Shown one piece after another: positions 52,150 to 61,105 of a DNA stretch of 64,000 bases. The DNA comes from FEB-10 sp963710645 (GTDB lineage Bacteria > Acidobacteriota > Thermoanaerobaculia > Thermoanaerobaculales > Sulfomarinibacteraceae), in contig CAVQBD010000001.1 of the NCBI GenBank assembly GCA_963710645.1, positions 372,001-436,000 of the forward strand. The letters are read 5' to 3'. A program made the position numbers and the translations under genes. The notes below the pieces were generated by a model. It worked only from the letters and a program-made list of their open reading frames with translations, ran no database searches and was not told the origin of the DNA. Position 1 is the first letter of the stretch; each line of letters opens with the position of its first letter.

Positions 52150-52755
52150 AATTGTCGATTCGACCACCACCATTGTATCGGGGTTGGGCAAGGGCCCTCC
52201 CACCCAGGGGCTCGGGGCTAGGATCTGGGGGCTAGAGCCCCCACCCACCCAGCCAATTCGAAATTCGAAATGTGAAATTCGAAATCACCCGCCCACCCGG
52301 GGGCAGGGTGCCGGGAGCAGCGGGCAGCTCCCAGCCCAAATTGGAAATGTGAAATGTGAAATGTGAAATTGCCCCCGCCCACCCGGGGGCAGGGTGCCGG
52401 GAGCAGCGGGCAGCTCCCGGCCCAAATTGGAAATGTGAAATGTGAAATGTGAAATTGCCCCCGCCCACCCAGATTCTTCGACTCGCTGCGCTCGCTCAGA
52501 ATGACAGCTGTCGATGGAAATGTGGAGCGGCCGTCTCGGCTGCAATTTGAGCCTCGATTGAACGAGCGATTGCAGGCGGGACGCCTGCTCCGCAATAATC
52601 CTCGGCTTGGGCACTCAGATCTGTGTTCATCTGTGTGATCTGTGGGCGCCCAGGAAAGGCGGCGAACCTCAGACCTCACACCCCATACCCCATCCCTCCG
52701 CCGGGCGGGGGATCTTGCATCTTGAATCTTGAATCCGGGCGGGTGGGGGTGGGGC
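52150..52755. repeat. 600-bp repeat spacer between hyuA and ygfK
   Basis: No gene. In order: -10 box of hyuA (52172-52177); 7-bp array GGGGCTC, GGGGCTA, GGATCTG, GGGGCTA (52207-52234); 7-bp array CAATTCG, AAATTCG, AAATGTG, AAATTCG, AAATCAC (52254-52288); an 86-bp tandem duplication (52291-52470); family H copy 3 (52471-52506); family C copy 2 (52513-52600); ACCCCAT-type 7-bp run (about 52671-52695); 7-bp array GATCTTG, CATCTTG, AATCTTG, AATCCGG (52711-52738); GCGGGTGGGGG word. Confidence 0.8.
52291..52470. repeat. 86-bp tandem duplication containing heptamer arrays
   Basis: Two nearly identical 86-bp units (starts 52291 and 52377) plus the first 8 bp of a third (52463). Each unit holds GCCCACCCGGGGGCAGG, GGGAGCAGCGGGCAGC and a five-unit 7-bp array (AAATTGG, three AAATGTG, AAATTGC). 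One substitution separates the units, so the duplication is recent. Confidence 0.9.
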
Positions 52756-55700
52756 CTAAACCGAGGCCGCGGGGATCCACGGTGTGGAATTTCGAATCCC
52801 GAGGAACAGCACGTAGAGCGCCGCGCATTGGCGCAGGCTGACGGGGTCGGATGGAGGGTGGTCGTCGCGGCCGGTGGCTCGGATGACCTCCAGGGATGAC
52901 GGGTCCAGCTCGACGTCCACGGTGGGGGATGTGTAGTGCAGGGTTGAGTTCACGAGGAGTTCGTGTCGGCAGCCTGAAAACACGCCCTCTATTTTCCAAT
53001 CTCTGCCGTCTTGAGAGATCCTGAATGCGTTCCCGGACTGTTTGGCGAACTCCTTGCCTTCGAGGAACACCCTGGGTTTGTCGGCGAAGGGCCGCCCGGC
53101 TGTGGGACAGAAGGTGGTGCAGTTGCCGCACTCGTTGCAGAGTTCGTTGAGCACCGCCACCTGGTGGACCTGGTCGACGGAGAACGGCTCACGGGCGACG
53201 ACCTCGGCGGTGCCGTCCCGCCAGGAAAGGACCGGGAGTTCGAAATGGAGCTCTTCGGTCTGGTAGGTGAAGATCGCACGGTTGGGACATACCGACTCGC
53301 AGGTGGAACAGATGACGTCACAATCGAGGCAGCGACCGGCCTCCGTCCGCGCTTGTTCGGGCGAATATGTCGCCATCACTTCCGCGAACGGACTCTCCGG
53401 GTCGAAAGTACGGACCTCCACCGGGGTCCTGAACCGACGGTGAGAACGGCGCCGGAGCATATCCGTCAGATCCAAGCCACCGAGAGGCCTCTCCGCGTGG
53501 TGGGTCGGCAGCCCCTCTCGGTGGGCGATGGTCTCCGCGATACGGCGCCCGTCGCCGCAAGCGTCGACGATGGTCGATGGACCGTTGCCCACAAGATCGC
53601 CACCGGCGAACACACCCGCCACGGAGGTTTCCATCGTGGACGGGTCGACCTCCACATAGCCGTAGGCGTTGACCAGAACCTCCTCATCGCGAAAAAGGGT
53701 GAGATCGGGCTGTTGGCCGATGGCCACCACAAGGGTGTCGAGGGGAATTTCGTGGTCGGAACCCCACATCACGATCGGACGTTGACGTCCGCTAGCGTCG
53801 GGTGCGCCGAGCATGGTGTTCTTGGCCTTCAACGCGGTGATGCGGTCGGCATCGGTGACGATGATCTGGGGCACGGTGACTTCGCGCACCGCGATCCCCT
53901 CGTCCTCGAAGGCGTCGATTTCCTCCGATTGCGCCGGCATGTCGGTTACCCTGCGGCGGTAGATGATTTCCACGGTCTGCGCGCCCAGTCGTCGGGCCGT
54001 ACGTGCGCAGTCAACGGCCACGTCGCCGCCGCCGATGACGCCAACGGCCCCCTGTACCTCCATGAGTTGGCCCGACCGAGCGGCCCTCAGGAAAACCAGG
54101 CCGTCCCAGACACCGGCAGCATCTTCTCCAGGAATTTCCAATTTGCTGCCGAGTTGGGCACCGGCTGCAGCCACGATGTATCGGAAGCCCTGCTGCCGCA
54201 GGTCGTCCATGGTGAGGTCCACGCCGACGGCCTGGCCATATCGGATCTCGACTCCTGATCCGAACGCCTCCTGCAGATCGCGGTCCACAACCTCCGGTGC
54301 GGCGCGAAATCCCGGAATCGTACCGCTCACCATCCCGCCCGATGACGGCCGCGCTTCGAAAATCGTCACATGGCAGCCGGATCGTTTCAGAAAGGTGGCG
54401 GCGGACAGGCCGCAGGGCCCGGCGCCGATGATGGCGATTTTGACGGAATCAGTAGCAGCGCCCTGTTGGTGTGCGGCTCCCTTGCCGTGATCGGTCACAA
54501 ACCTCTTGATTTCGCGGATCGCCAGCGGGTCATCCATGTGATTGCGCAGACAGGGTTGTTCGCACGGGTGATGACAGGCGCGGCCCAGGATGGCTGGCAG
54601 CGGGTTGTCCTGTCGGATCACATCCGAGGCCCGGTCCAGCTCTCCCAACCGGACAAGCCGCATGTACTCAGGCACTTGCTGGTCCACCGCGCACCGATCG
54701 GTGCACGGAGCGGAGATGCAGTCAAAAAGTCCCAGGGTGCGATCGCCCTTCGTGTCGGTTCGATCGAATCGATCTTTGGCCAGGTGTGGATGGAAGAACA
54801 GGCTGTCCGCATATTGGGTGAGATTCTGGCGGGCAGCCTCCAGGAGGTTGAGCCCGGAGCTCTCGGCTCCACCCGGAAAACCTGCCGTCTTGAGGATCAG
54901 GTCGTCGAGGTCGGGGGCGCCCACCAGTTCGAGGGCGCCGGCGATCTCCTCGATGTACTGCCTCAGCCTGAGGTAGCCCCCAGGGCGCAGAAGGTCCGAA
55001 CAGGTGGTTACCGGACACAGCCCGGCAGCCAGCAAGTTGGGAACATTGAAGGCATCTGCTCCCGCGGCGAAGGACATCCGCAGGCGCCCGTCAAAGGCGT
55101 CTGAGAGCCGGCGGGCGAGGCGTACACCGATGGCGTGCAACGGTCGCCCGGACAGGTATATGCGAGGCTCGTCGAGATCGAAGACATCGCGATGGTTGAC
55201 GACCTCCAGGGTGTTGCAGATTTTGACCGCGAAGATGACTCCGCTGCGACGAGCCGTCTGGTCGAGTTCACTGATGATGTCAATTGCTTCGCCAAATGAC
55301 GGGTCGTGCTCGAAGGCCTCATCCGGCACCGTGATGTCGGTGTATCCGAGGCGGTCGTGCAGCACGAAGGATAGTTCGTCTGCGCCGAGCAACGTCGGAT
55401 TGAGTTTGATGGTGGTGTGAAACCCCCATCGCTCCATCAAATGCGTGGCGATCTGAACGATTTCCGACGGCGGACAGCCGTGCATCGTGGACAGGGTGAC
55501 CCCACCGGCCATACGACGCGGCACCTCGACCTCGGCAGCTTCCGGGAACACCGCGGCTACCGTCGGCACGATTCGGCTGATGTCGTCAGCAGAATTCAGG
55601 CAGCGTTCCAGGAACCGCTGCATATTGGCTTGGAGGATCCCTTTGAAGTCGTAACCCACGCTGACGTCGAACAGCACTCCCGGACGGGCTCCGGGGAAAT

Positions 55701-56115
55701 CGAAGTGGCGGTGAAGCGCGTGCACGAGCACCCAGGCTTTGAGGTACTCGTCAAAGGACCCGGGAAGGCTCAATTCCTGAGACCACTCGACGTTGTAGCC
55801 TTCGTCCTGCATATCGATGCAGGGTTTGGAGACTTCTATGCGATCCAGCGTTTGGACTGTTTTGAGCTCCATGACGCGCGCGCCGCAGAGCCATGCCGAC
55901 ACGATGTTCCCCGTCAACTGAGTGTGGGGACCGGCGGCCACTCCGATGGGGGTGTCGAGGTCTCGGTCATGCCAGTGCAGTTTGAAGGGGTCGGCGGGGG
56001 AGGGCTGGACAACGAGATCCCTCGGGATCCCGAGGATCGTCCCCCGGGTCCTGAGCTCATCTCCCATCCAGGAGACCAGCTGTTCCGTCGTCAGTGGTGT
56101 GAAGTGATCTGTCAC
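52756..56115 (-). CDS. ygfK: YgfK-like iron-sulfur flavoprotein
   Basis: 1119 aa. Order: an N-terminal dihydroorotate-dehydrogenase-like TIM-barrel (IGVAAGPHTQLTGN, RVMELKTVQTLDR, HGCPPSEI; about 1-430); a Cys-rich helical domain (APCTDRCAVDQQVPEYM, CHHPCEQPCLR; about 485-555); a FAD/NAD Rossmann module (IAIIGAGPCGLSAATFLKRS, VIGGGDVAVDCART); and C-terminal Fe-S motifs (CLDCDVICSTCESVCP, CNECGNCTTFCPTAG). This is the architecture of YgfK, once called a putative selenate reductase subunit and now tied to anaerobic urate catabolism as an electron-transfer reductase. GTG 56115 start. Divergent from the sirtuin gene. Confidence 0.9.
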   Translation of the reverse strand: MTDHFTPLTTEQLVSWMGDELRTRGTILGIPRDLVVQPSPADPFKLHWHDRDLDTPIGVAAGPHTQLTGNIVSAWLCGARVMELKTVQTLDRIEVSKPCIDMQDEGYNVEWSQELSLPGSFDEYLKAWVLVHALHRHFDFPGARPGVLFDVSVGYDFKGILQANMQRFLERCLNSADDISRIVPTVAAVFPEAAEVEVPRRMAGGVTLSTMHGCPPSEIVQIATHLMERWGFHTTIKLNPTLLGADELSFVLHDRLGYTDITVPDEAFEHDPSFGEAIDIISELDQTARRSGVIFAVKICNTLEVVNHRDVFDLDEPRIYLSGRPLHAIGVRLARRLSDAFDGRLRMSFAAGADAFNVPNLLAAGLCPVTTCSDLLRPGGYLRLRQYIEEIAGALELVGAPDLDDLILKTAGFPGGAESSGLNLLEAARQNLTQYADSLFFHPHLAKDRFDRTDTKGDRTLGLFDCISAPCTDRCAVDQQVPEYMRLVRLGELDRASDVIRQDNPLPAILGRACHHPCEQPCLRNHMDDPLAIREIKRFVTDHGKGAAHQQGAATDSVKIAIIGAGPCGLSAATFLKRSGCHVTIFEARPSSGGMVSGTIPGFRAAPEVVDRDLQEAFGSGVEIRYGQAVGVDLTMDDLRQQGFRYIVAAAGAQLGSKLEIPGEDAAGVWDGLVFLRAARSGQLMEVQGAVGVIGGGDVAVDCARTARRLGAQTVEIIYRRRVTDMPAQSEEIDAFEDEGIAVREVTVPQIIVTDADRITALKAKNTMLGAPDASGRQRPIVMWGSDHEIPLDTLVVAIGQQPDLTLFRDEEVLVNAYGYVEVDPSTMETSVAGVFAGGDLVGNGPSTIVDACGDGRRIAETIAHREGLPTHHAERPLGGLDLTDMLRRRSHRRFRTPVEVRTFDPESPFAEVMATYSPEQARTEAGRCLDCDVICSTCESVCPNRAIFTYQTEELHFELPVLSWRDGTAEVVAREPFSVDQVHQVAVLNELCNECGNCTTFCPTAGRPFADKPRVFLEGKEFAKQSGNAFRISQDGRDWKIEGVFSGCRHELLVNSTLHYTSPTVDVELDPSSLEVIRATGRDDHPPSDPVSLRQCAALYVLFLGIRNSTPWIPAASV

Positions 56116-56209
56116 GGATGCCTCGGGCTCGCCCCGTCAACGAGAATATCATCGCGACCCGCGCCGCCGCCTGATATCCTCGAGCCGCCCGCATCGCGAG
56201 AAGGTGGCC

Positions 56210-56965
56210 ATGTCCAAGCGGCAAACGGTTGATTCCATTGGTTGCGCCCACATGCTCCGCGCATCGGAGCGGGTGGTGGCTCTGACCGGGGCCGGTATCT
56301 CCACCTCAGCCGGCGTGCCCGATTTTCGCGGCCCGGAGGGTCTTTACATCACCGGAAAATACGACCCGGAAACCACCTTCGAGGTCTCGGGTTTCCTCAG
56401 GGACCCGGCGCCTTTTTTTGCATTTTCAAGAGACGTTCTCGGGCTCGTGGGTGATCTTCGCCCAACCTTCACCCATAAATTTTTGGCGGACCTCGAAGCC
56501 GGCGGAACACTGAGGACCGTGGTCACGCAGAACATCGATCCCCTTCACCAGAAGGCCGGCTCCAAGAATGTGATTCCGGTCCATGGCGGCTACTGGACGA
56601 GTCACTGCATGTCGTGCCGGAGCCCGTACACCTTGGGCCAGTTGATTGACCTGCTCGACCGCTCTGAGATACCGAGGTGCGACTGCGGCGGTGTGGTCAA
56701 ACCCGACGTGGTGCTCTTTGGTGAGCCGGTCCACGCCATGGACGAGGCCATCGCCGCGGTGGGGGAGGCCGACCTGATGCTGGTGCTCGGCTCGTCGCTG
56801 TCGGTTTACCCGGCCGGCTGGTTGCCCGAGGCCGCTCGCTGTCCGGTGGTTGTGGTCAACCTGGGTCCCGTCGATCTCTCTCCGGGTCCAGACCGCTACT
56901 TCGTCGAAGCCGAGCTCGATGGGTTTTTCAGGGAAGTCGCTCTTGAGCTAGAGATAAGCAAATAG
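56210..56965 (+). CDS. cobB: Sir2-family NAD-dependent protein deacylase
   Basis: 251 aa. NAD motifs GAGISTSAGVPDFRGPEGLY (about 25-44) and TQNIDPLHQKAG with the general-base HGGY; zinc site CMSCRSP and CDCGG, the last with C-x-C spacing rather than C-x2-C; KPDVVLFGEPV and LGSSLSVYPAGWLP. Removes acyl groups from lysines, giving nicotinamide and O-acyl-ADP-ribose. ATG 56210 after AAGG; a GTG 6 bp earlier is possible. The only plus-strand gene among the purine cluster here. Its last codons and stop are inside a 7-bp array. Confidence 0.88.
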   Translation: MSKRQTVDSIGCAHMLRASERVVALTGAGISTSAGVPDFRGPEGLYITGKYDPETTFEVSGFLRDPAPFFAFSRDVLGLVGDLRPTFTHKFLADLEAGGTLRTVVTQNIDPLHQKAGSKNVIPVHGGYWTSHCMSCRSPYTLGQLIDLLDRSEIPRCDCGGVVKPDVVLFGEPVHAMDEAIAAVGEADLMLVLGSSLSVYPAGWLPEAARCPVVVVNLGPVDLSPGPDRYFVEAELDGFFREVALELEISK

Positions 56966-57122
56966 CGAATAGTGAATAGTAAATAGACCGCCCACCCTCC
57001 CGGGTGGTTTCTCGTGTGGGAATACCCGGAAGGGAAGACGGTCAACTATTCTCTATTCTCTATTCTCTATTCTCTATTCTCTATTCTCTATTCTCTATTC
57101 TCTATTCTCTATTCTCTATTCA
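56952..57122. repeat. Two 7-bp arrays facing each other, spanning the stop codons of two convergent genes
   Basis: 56952-56986: AGATAAG, CAAATAG, CGAATAG, TGAATAG, TAAATAG, with the sirtuin TAG at 56963-56965 inside. 57046-57122: eleven units of CTATTCT (last CTATTCA), containing the minus-strand stop of the Se-XDH-like gene (57109-57111). The two units are near reverse complements, so the transcript could fold. Confidence 0.9.
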
Positions 57123-59790
57123 CTTGTTCGGTCTTGGCACCCCGACGAGATTTCGGTACCGAAGGTCTCGCCGCAGGCGCGTCACTCATCGGAAGCGACC
57201 GCCGCCAAACGCCATCAAAGGCATGCAGCGCCGAGGCGACGGCGCCGGCGGTGGGGACGAGTCCGATCTCGCCGACTCCCTTGGCGCCGTAACCGCCCAC
57301 CGGGTCCGGGACTTCGATCAGGATAACGTCGACCGGGGGTGTGTGGGCGGCACCCAGAATGCCGAGATCGCGGAGCCTTAGGGAATCGGGAACGCCTCCG
57401 GTACACGGGAAGTCCTCGGAAAGCGCGTAACCGAGACCCATGTGGACGCCTCCTTCGATCTGACCGGCGCAGGCAAGCGGGTTCACTGCGCGGCCCACGT
57501 CATGGGCGGCGACGACCCTCTGGATCAGACCTCGTTCGTCGAGGATCACGACCTGAGTGGCATAGCCGAAGGCCATGTGGGTGACCGGATCCTCCACTTC
57601 GGTGCCGGGTGCCACGGTGAAGTCCACGATGTACTCGCCGAAGTACTGCTTTCCGGCGAGCTCCAGCGGAGAGCACCTTCGCAGATCACGGCCGAGGTCC
57701 ACCGCTGCGCGGCTGGCAGCCATGGTGGCCAGCGCGGTGGCTCGGGAGGCCGTGGTCATTCCGCATTCCACAGCCAACTCACTGGTCGTTCGGACACTCA
57801 TGAGATCGGTGTCGAGACCGGTCTCGTGGGCGACCACCTGGCGTAGGATCGTGAAGAGACCTTGGCCCATCTCGGTGTAACCGGCGAGAATGTCCACTCG
57901 CCCGTCATCAGAGACCCGCAGCTGCACCCGACCGATGTCGGCCATCCCGTTGCCAATGCCGGTGTTTTTGATTCCACAGGCGATGCCCGCGCGGTCGGCG
58001 CTCTTGTAGGCGCCTTTCACCGCTTCGAGGGTCTGGCGAATGCCGCAGCCCTGGTTGAGACGCTGACCCGTGGCGAAGACCTCCCCGGGTTCGAGGATGT
58101 TCCGATCGCGGATGTCGTAGCCGTCGATGCCCACCACCTCGGCGAGGCGGTCGAGCATGCCCTCCATGGCGAAGGCGGCCTGGTTGGCGCCAAAACCCCG
58201 CATGGCGCCGCAGGGCGGATTGTTGGTGTAGACGGTCCGAGCCTCCACGTCCACGGCCGGTACCCGGTAGGGCCCGCAGGCGTGGCCGGCGGCGCGCTCC
58301 AAGACCTTGGCGCCCACCGAGGCATAGGCCCCGGTGTCGCCGATGATTCGCGCTCTCACGGCGGTGAGTCGGCCATCTGCGTCCGCACCCACGGTGTAGC
58401 TGAGGGAGAGAGGGTGGCGCTTGGGGTGCATTCGCAGTGATTGCTCCCGGGTCAGGACCAACCGAACCGGCCGGCCGGTGAGAGCCGCAGCAAGGGCGGT
58501 GTGGCCCTGGATCGAGAGATCCTCCTTGCCGCCGAATGCGCCTCCGTTGGCGACGAGCTCGACGGTCACCCGGTCACGCTCGATTCCCAGCAGGGCGGCG
58601 ATCTGGCGCTGATCGTCGTGAACTCCTTGTCCCTGGGAGTAGACCTTCAGGCATTCGCCCGGCACCGCTAGGCAGGCCTCGGGTTCGAGAAAGGCGTGCT
58701 CGATGCGCTGTGTGGTGAAGGTCTCTTCCAAGACGTGGTCTGATGTGGCCAGGGCCGCGGTGACATCACCGCGGGAGTAGGCGCAGACATCCAGGAGATT
58801 GCCACGGTCGTGAACCCTTGGGGCGCTAGGCGCTAGAGCCGCCACCGGGTCGGTCACCGGGTCCAGGACCTCATAGCGGACCGTGACGGCCCGGGCGGCA
58901 CGGCGGGCCGCGAATTGGGATTCGGCCACTACAACCGCAAGCACGTCGCCCACGTAGCGGGTGATTTCGCCCTCGGCGACCATCACCGGCCAGTCGTGGA
59001 CGATGAGACCGAGGTGGCGTGTGCCTGGGATGTCCACCGCCGTGAGGACACGATGAACTTCCGCTCGGGCGAGGGCCCCTTCAACCTCGATGCCAAGGAC
59101 CCGAGCCCTCGGATGCTCTGACAGAACCACGGCGGCGTGGAGCATTCCCTCCGCGGACATGTCCGCGACATAGGGCTTGTTTCCCAGCACATGTTCTTCG
59201 CCTCGATACCGATCCGAAGAGGAGCCGACTCCTGTGATTCCTCGCTCGGAGCCGGGATCACGGGCCAGCCCGTAGTCTTCTCCGAAGAAAAGCGATCGGC
59301 GGGCGGGTCCCTCCGGGAGACGGTCGTGACTCCAGGCTTTGCCGGCGGTCTGGATTGCGTCGACGATGCGGTGATAGCCGGTGCACCGGCAGAGGTGGCC
59401 GCCGAGGGCCCGGACCACCCGGTCACGGTCATCGGTAAGACCCTTCTCCATCAGGTGGGCAGCTCGTGCCGAGATACCGGGAGTGCAGAATCCGCATTGG
59501 ACGGCCCCCTCGACCACGAACGCACGAGCGAGGGTTTGGCGCATGTCGTCGGGCAGGCCGTCGAGGGTGGTGGCATCGCGTCCGGCCACCTGATCGGGGG
59601 CCAGCAGGCAGGCGAGTGCGGGCTTGCCGTCGAGCAGGAACGTGCAGCATCCACAGAACCCCTGGGGCGCGCAGCCGTCCTTGACGGTCGTGATGCCGCA
59701 ACGCTCCCTGAGGACCTCCAGGAAGTGCATCCCTTCGTCGTAGTCGACGGTCGTCTCGGTGCCGTTGAGCGTGAATCGGACAGTGGGCAT
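57109..59790 (-). CDS. xdhD: Selenium-dependent xanthine dehydrogenase-like Mo hydroxylase ([2Fe-2S]-Mo fusion)
   Basis: 893 aa. Residues 1-160: [2Fe-2S] domains (plant-type C-x4-C-x2-C in GCAPQGFCGCC; second set CGFCTPGI and CRCTGYH). Residues about 190-870: molybdopterin-binding domains with GGAFGGKEDLSIQGH, RGFGANQAAFAMEG, EMGQGLFTILRQV and the catalytic Glu near GGYGAKGVGEIGLVPTAG. No FAD domain, so electrons must leave to a partner such as YgfK. This small-plus-large fusion is typical of the Se-dependent XDH family (Se is a cofactor, not selenocysteine; no in-frame TGA). TATGAT 17 bp before ATG 59790. The C-terminal residues and stop lie in the heptamer array. Confidence 0.88.
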   Translation of the reverse strand: MPTVRFTLNGTETTVDYDEGMHFLEVLRERCGITTVKDGCAPQGFCGCCTFLLDGKPALACLLAPDQVAGRDATTLDGLPDDMRQTLARAFVVEGAVQCGFCTPGISARAAHLMEKGLTDDRDRVVRALGGHLCRCTGYHRIVDAIQTAGKAWSHDRLPEGPARRSLFFGEDYGLARDPGSERGITGVGSSSDRYRGEEHVLGNKPYVADMSAEGMLHAAVVLSEHPRARVLGIEVEGALARAEVHRVLTAVDIPGTRHLGLIVHDWPVMVAEGEITRYVGDVLAVVVAESQFAARRAARAVTVRYEVLDPVTDPVAALAPSAPRVHDRGNLLDVCAYSRGDVTAALATSDHVLEETFTTQRIEHAFLEPEACLAVPGECLKVYSQGQGVHDDQRQIAALLGIERDRVTVELVANGGAFGGKEDLSIQGHTALAAALTGRPVRLVLTREQSLRMHPKRHPLSLSYTVGADADGRLTAVRARIIGDTGAYASVGAKVLERAAGHACGPYRVPAVDVEARTVYTNNPPCGAMRGFGANQAAFAMEGMLDRLAEVVGIDGYDIRDRNILEPGEVFATGQRLNQGCGIRQTLEAVKGAYKSADRAGIACGIKNTGIGNGMADIGRVQLRVSDDGRVDILAGYTEMGQGLFTILRQVVAHETGLDTDLMSVRTTSELAVECGMTTASRATALATMAASRAAVDLGRDLRRCSPLELAGKQYFGEYIVDFTVAPGTEVEDPVTHMAFGYATQVVILDERGLIQRVVAAHDVGRAVNPLACAGQIEGGVHMGLGYALSEDFPCTGGVPDSLRLRDLGILGAAHTPPVDVILIEVPDPVGGYGAKGVGEIGLVPTAGAVASALHAFDGVWRRSLPMSDAPAARPSVPKSRRGAKTEQVNRE

Positions 59791-59823
59791 GGTGGGACTC
59801 CCCGACCATCATAGGATGGCCGG

Positions 59824-59937
59824 GAAATTCGAAATTCGAAATTCGAGTCCCGCTCCCGCCCGGATCGAGGATGGCGACGATAGGCGGCCGAAATCGCATT
59901 TCGCATTTCGCATTTCGCATTTCACCATTCACATTCG
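59824..59937. repeat. Two 7-bp-period arrays
   Basis: 59824-59851: three GAAATTC and GAGTCCC. 59896-59937: four GCATTTC, then ACCATTC, ACATTCG. Confidence 0.88.
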
Positions 59938-60068
59938 GTCCCCTGGTTTCACGAACCATTTCAACCTTTTCCCCGTTTCGTCCATCCAAAGGAGAGATGG
60001 CACGACAACTCGCCACCCGGCCGGATATTCAAACGGCAAACCACCAGACATTTGGAAGGAGAGAAGAC

Positions 60069-60824
60069 ATGTTGAGGAGAATGACCATCGCCGCTGTGTT
60101 CACCATCATCATCGGTGCGGCCCTGGCGGTCGCTGCAGAAGTGCCCTTTGAGGAGCACTTTGATCAGAGCTTCGCGTTGGCGCCCAACGGATCGGTAAGC
60201 CTCGAGAATGTCAACGGTGATGTGACCGTGGACGTCTGGGATCGGGACGAGGTGCAGGTCCAGGCGGTAAAAAAGGCGAGTTCGCCCGAGCTTCTTGCCG
60301 AGTTGCGCATCAATATCGAGGCCTCCGATTCCAGTGTGGAGGTGGAGACCGTGTACCCGAGAAACAACCTGGGTGGCCGGATGTCGGTGGACTACACCCT
60401 CATGATCCCGAGGGGGGCCTCGGTGGACTCCCTGGAGCTGGTCAACGGCAGCCTCCGCATCTCCGGTGTTCAGGGCGGTACGGAGGTGGAGTGCGTCAAC
60501 GGCAGCATCGACGCTCGTCAACTGGCCGGCCCCATCTCCATCGAATCGGTGAATGGCTCCACTGATCTCTGGTTGGACACGACCTGGGGCAGTGATCCCG
60601 TCTCGCTGGAGGCGGTGAACGGTAGCGTTGATGTGTATCTCGCGCCGGGTGCCAGCGTGGAGGTGGATGCGGAGTCGGTCAACGGGAGGATCAGCAACGA
60701 TCTCGGATTCGAGGTGCACAAGGGCAAGTACGTGGGCTCGAGCATGCGCGGCACCGTCGGCAGCGGCGCCGGCAGCCTGTCCATTGACACCGTCAACGGC
60801 AGCATCTCGGTGCACGGCAGCTAG
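60069..60824 (+). CDS. Exported DUF4097-like beta-helix protein
   Basis: 251 aa. Signal about 1-22 (IAAVFTIIIGAALAVAA). The mature protein has seven VNG turns at regular intervals (NVNGDV, LVNGSL, CVNGSI, SVNGST, AVNGSV, SVNGRI, TVNGSI), a right-handed parallel beta-helix type pattern found in DUF4097/adhesin-like proteins. ATG 60069 follows AAGGAGAG. Plus strand, between Mo-hydroxylase genes, with its own terminator; no obvious link with purine metabolism. Confidence 0.78.
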   Translation: MLRRMTIAAVFTIIIGAALAVAAEVPFEEHFDQSFALAPNGSVSLENVNGDVTVDVWDRDEVQVQAVKKASSPELLAELRINIEASDSSVEVETVYPRNNLGGRMSVDYTLMIPRGASVDSLELVNGSLRISGVQGGTEVECVNGSIDARQLAGPISIESVNGSTDLWLDTTWGSDPVSLEAVNGSVDVYLAPGASVEVDAESVNGRISNDLGFEVHKGKYVGSSMRGTVGSGAGSLSIDTVNGSISVHGS

Positions 60825-60848
60825 CACCTCGTTCGATCAATCGACGAG

Positions 60849-60874
60849 ACGCCCCCGACATCGGGGGCGTTTTT
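60849..60874 (+). terminator. Rho-independent terminator of the DUF4097-like gene
   Basis: Perfect 10-bp stem ACGCCCCCGA / TCGGGGGCGT, 2-base loop CA (probably larger after end fraying), then TTTT. Confidence 0.88.
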
Positions 60875-60922
60875 GGTTCATTCGAAATTCGGGAAACGGG
60901 ACCGAACGCGGTGCGATGACCC

Positions 60923-61020
60923 TGTAGGCGCGCTCCTTATGCGCGCTCCGGCGACGTGCCAGCGACTTAGGAAGATTCGGAAATTGGCGGGCGGCCGCGC
61001 GCGTAAGACGCGCGCCTACA
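60923..61020. repeat. Family D 98-bp element with 11-bp terminal inverted repeats
   Basis: Begins TGTAGGCGCGC (60923-60933) and ends GCGCGCCTACA (61010-61020), perfect inverted termini; next to each a second GC-rich half-palindrome (TTATGCGCGC and GCGCGTAAGACG). MITE-like in form, no coding capacity. Confidence 0.65.
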
Positions 61021-61043
61021 CCGTCGTCCCGGGTGGGTTGGGG

Positions 61044-61105
61044 GTTTCGCATTTCACATTTCGAATTGGGCGGGTGGACTGGCCCCAGCCCCTAGCCCCT
61101 AGCCC
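61044..61105. repeat. Two 7-bp arrays, the second overlapping the xdhC stop codon
   Basis: 61044-61064: GTTTCGC, ATTTCAC, ATTTCGA. 61085-61105: CCAGCCC, CTAGCCC, CTAGCCC; the CTA at 61099-61101 is the xdhC stop on the minus strand. Confidence 0.82.

Noticed and set aside
57046..57122. CRISPR-like direct repeats (also other heptamer arrays)
   Set aside because: Units are 7 bp with no spacers, and no cas genes are present.
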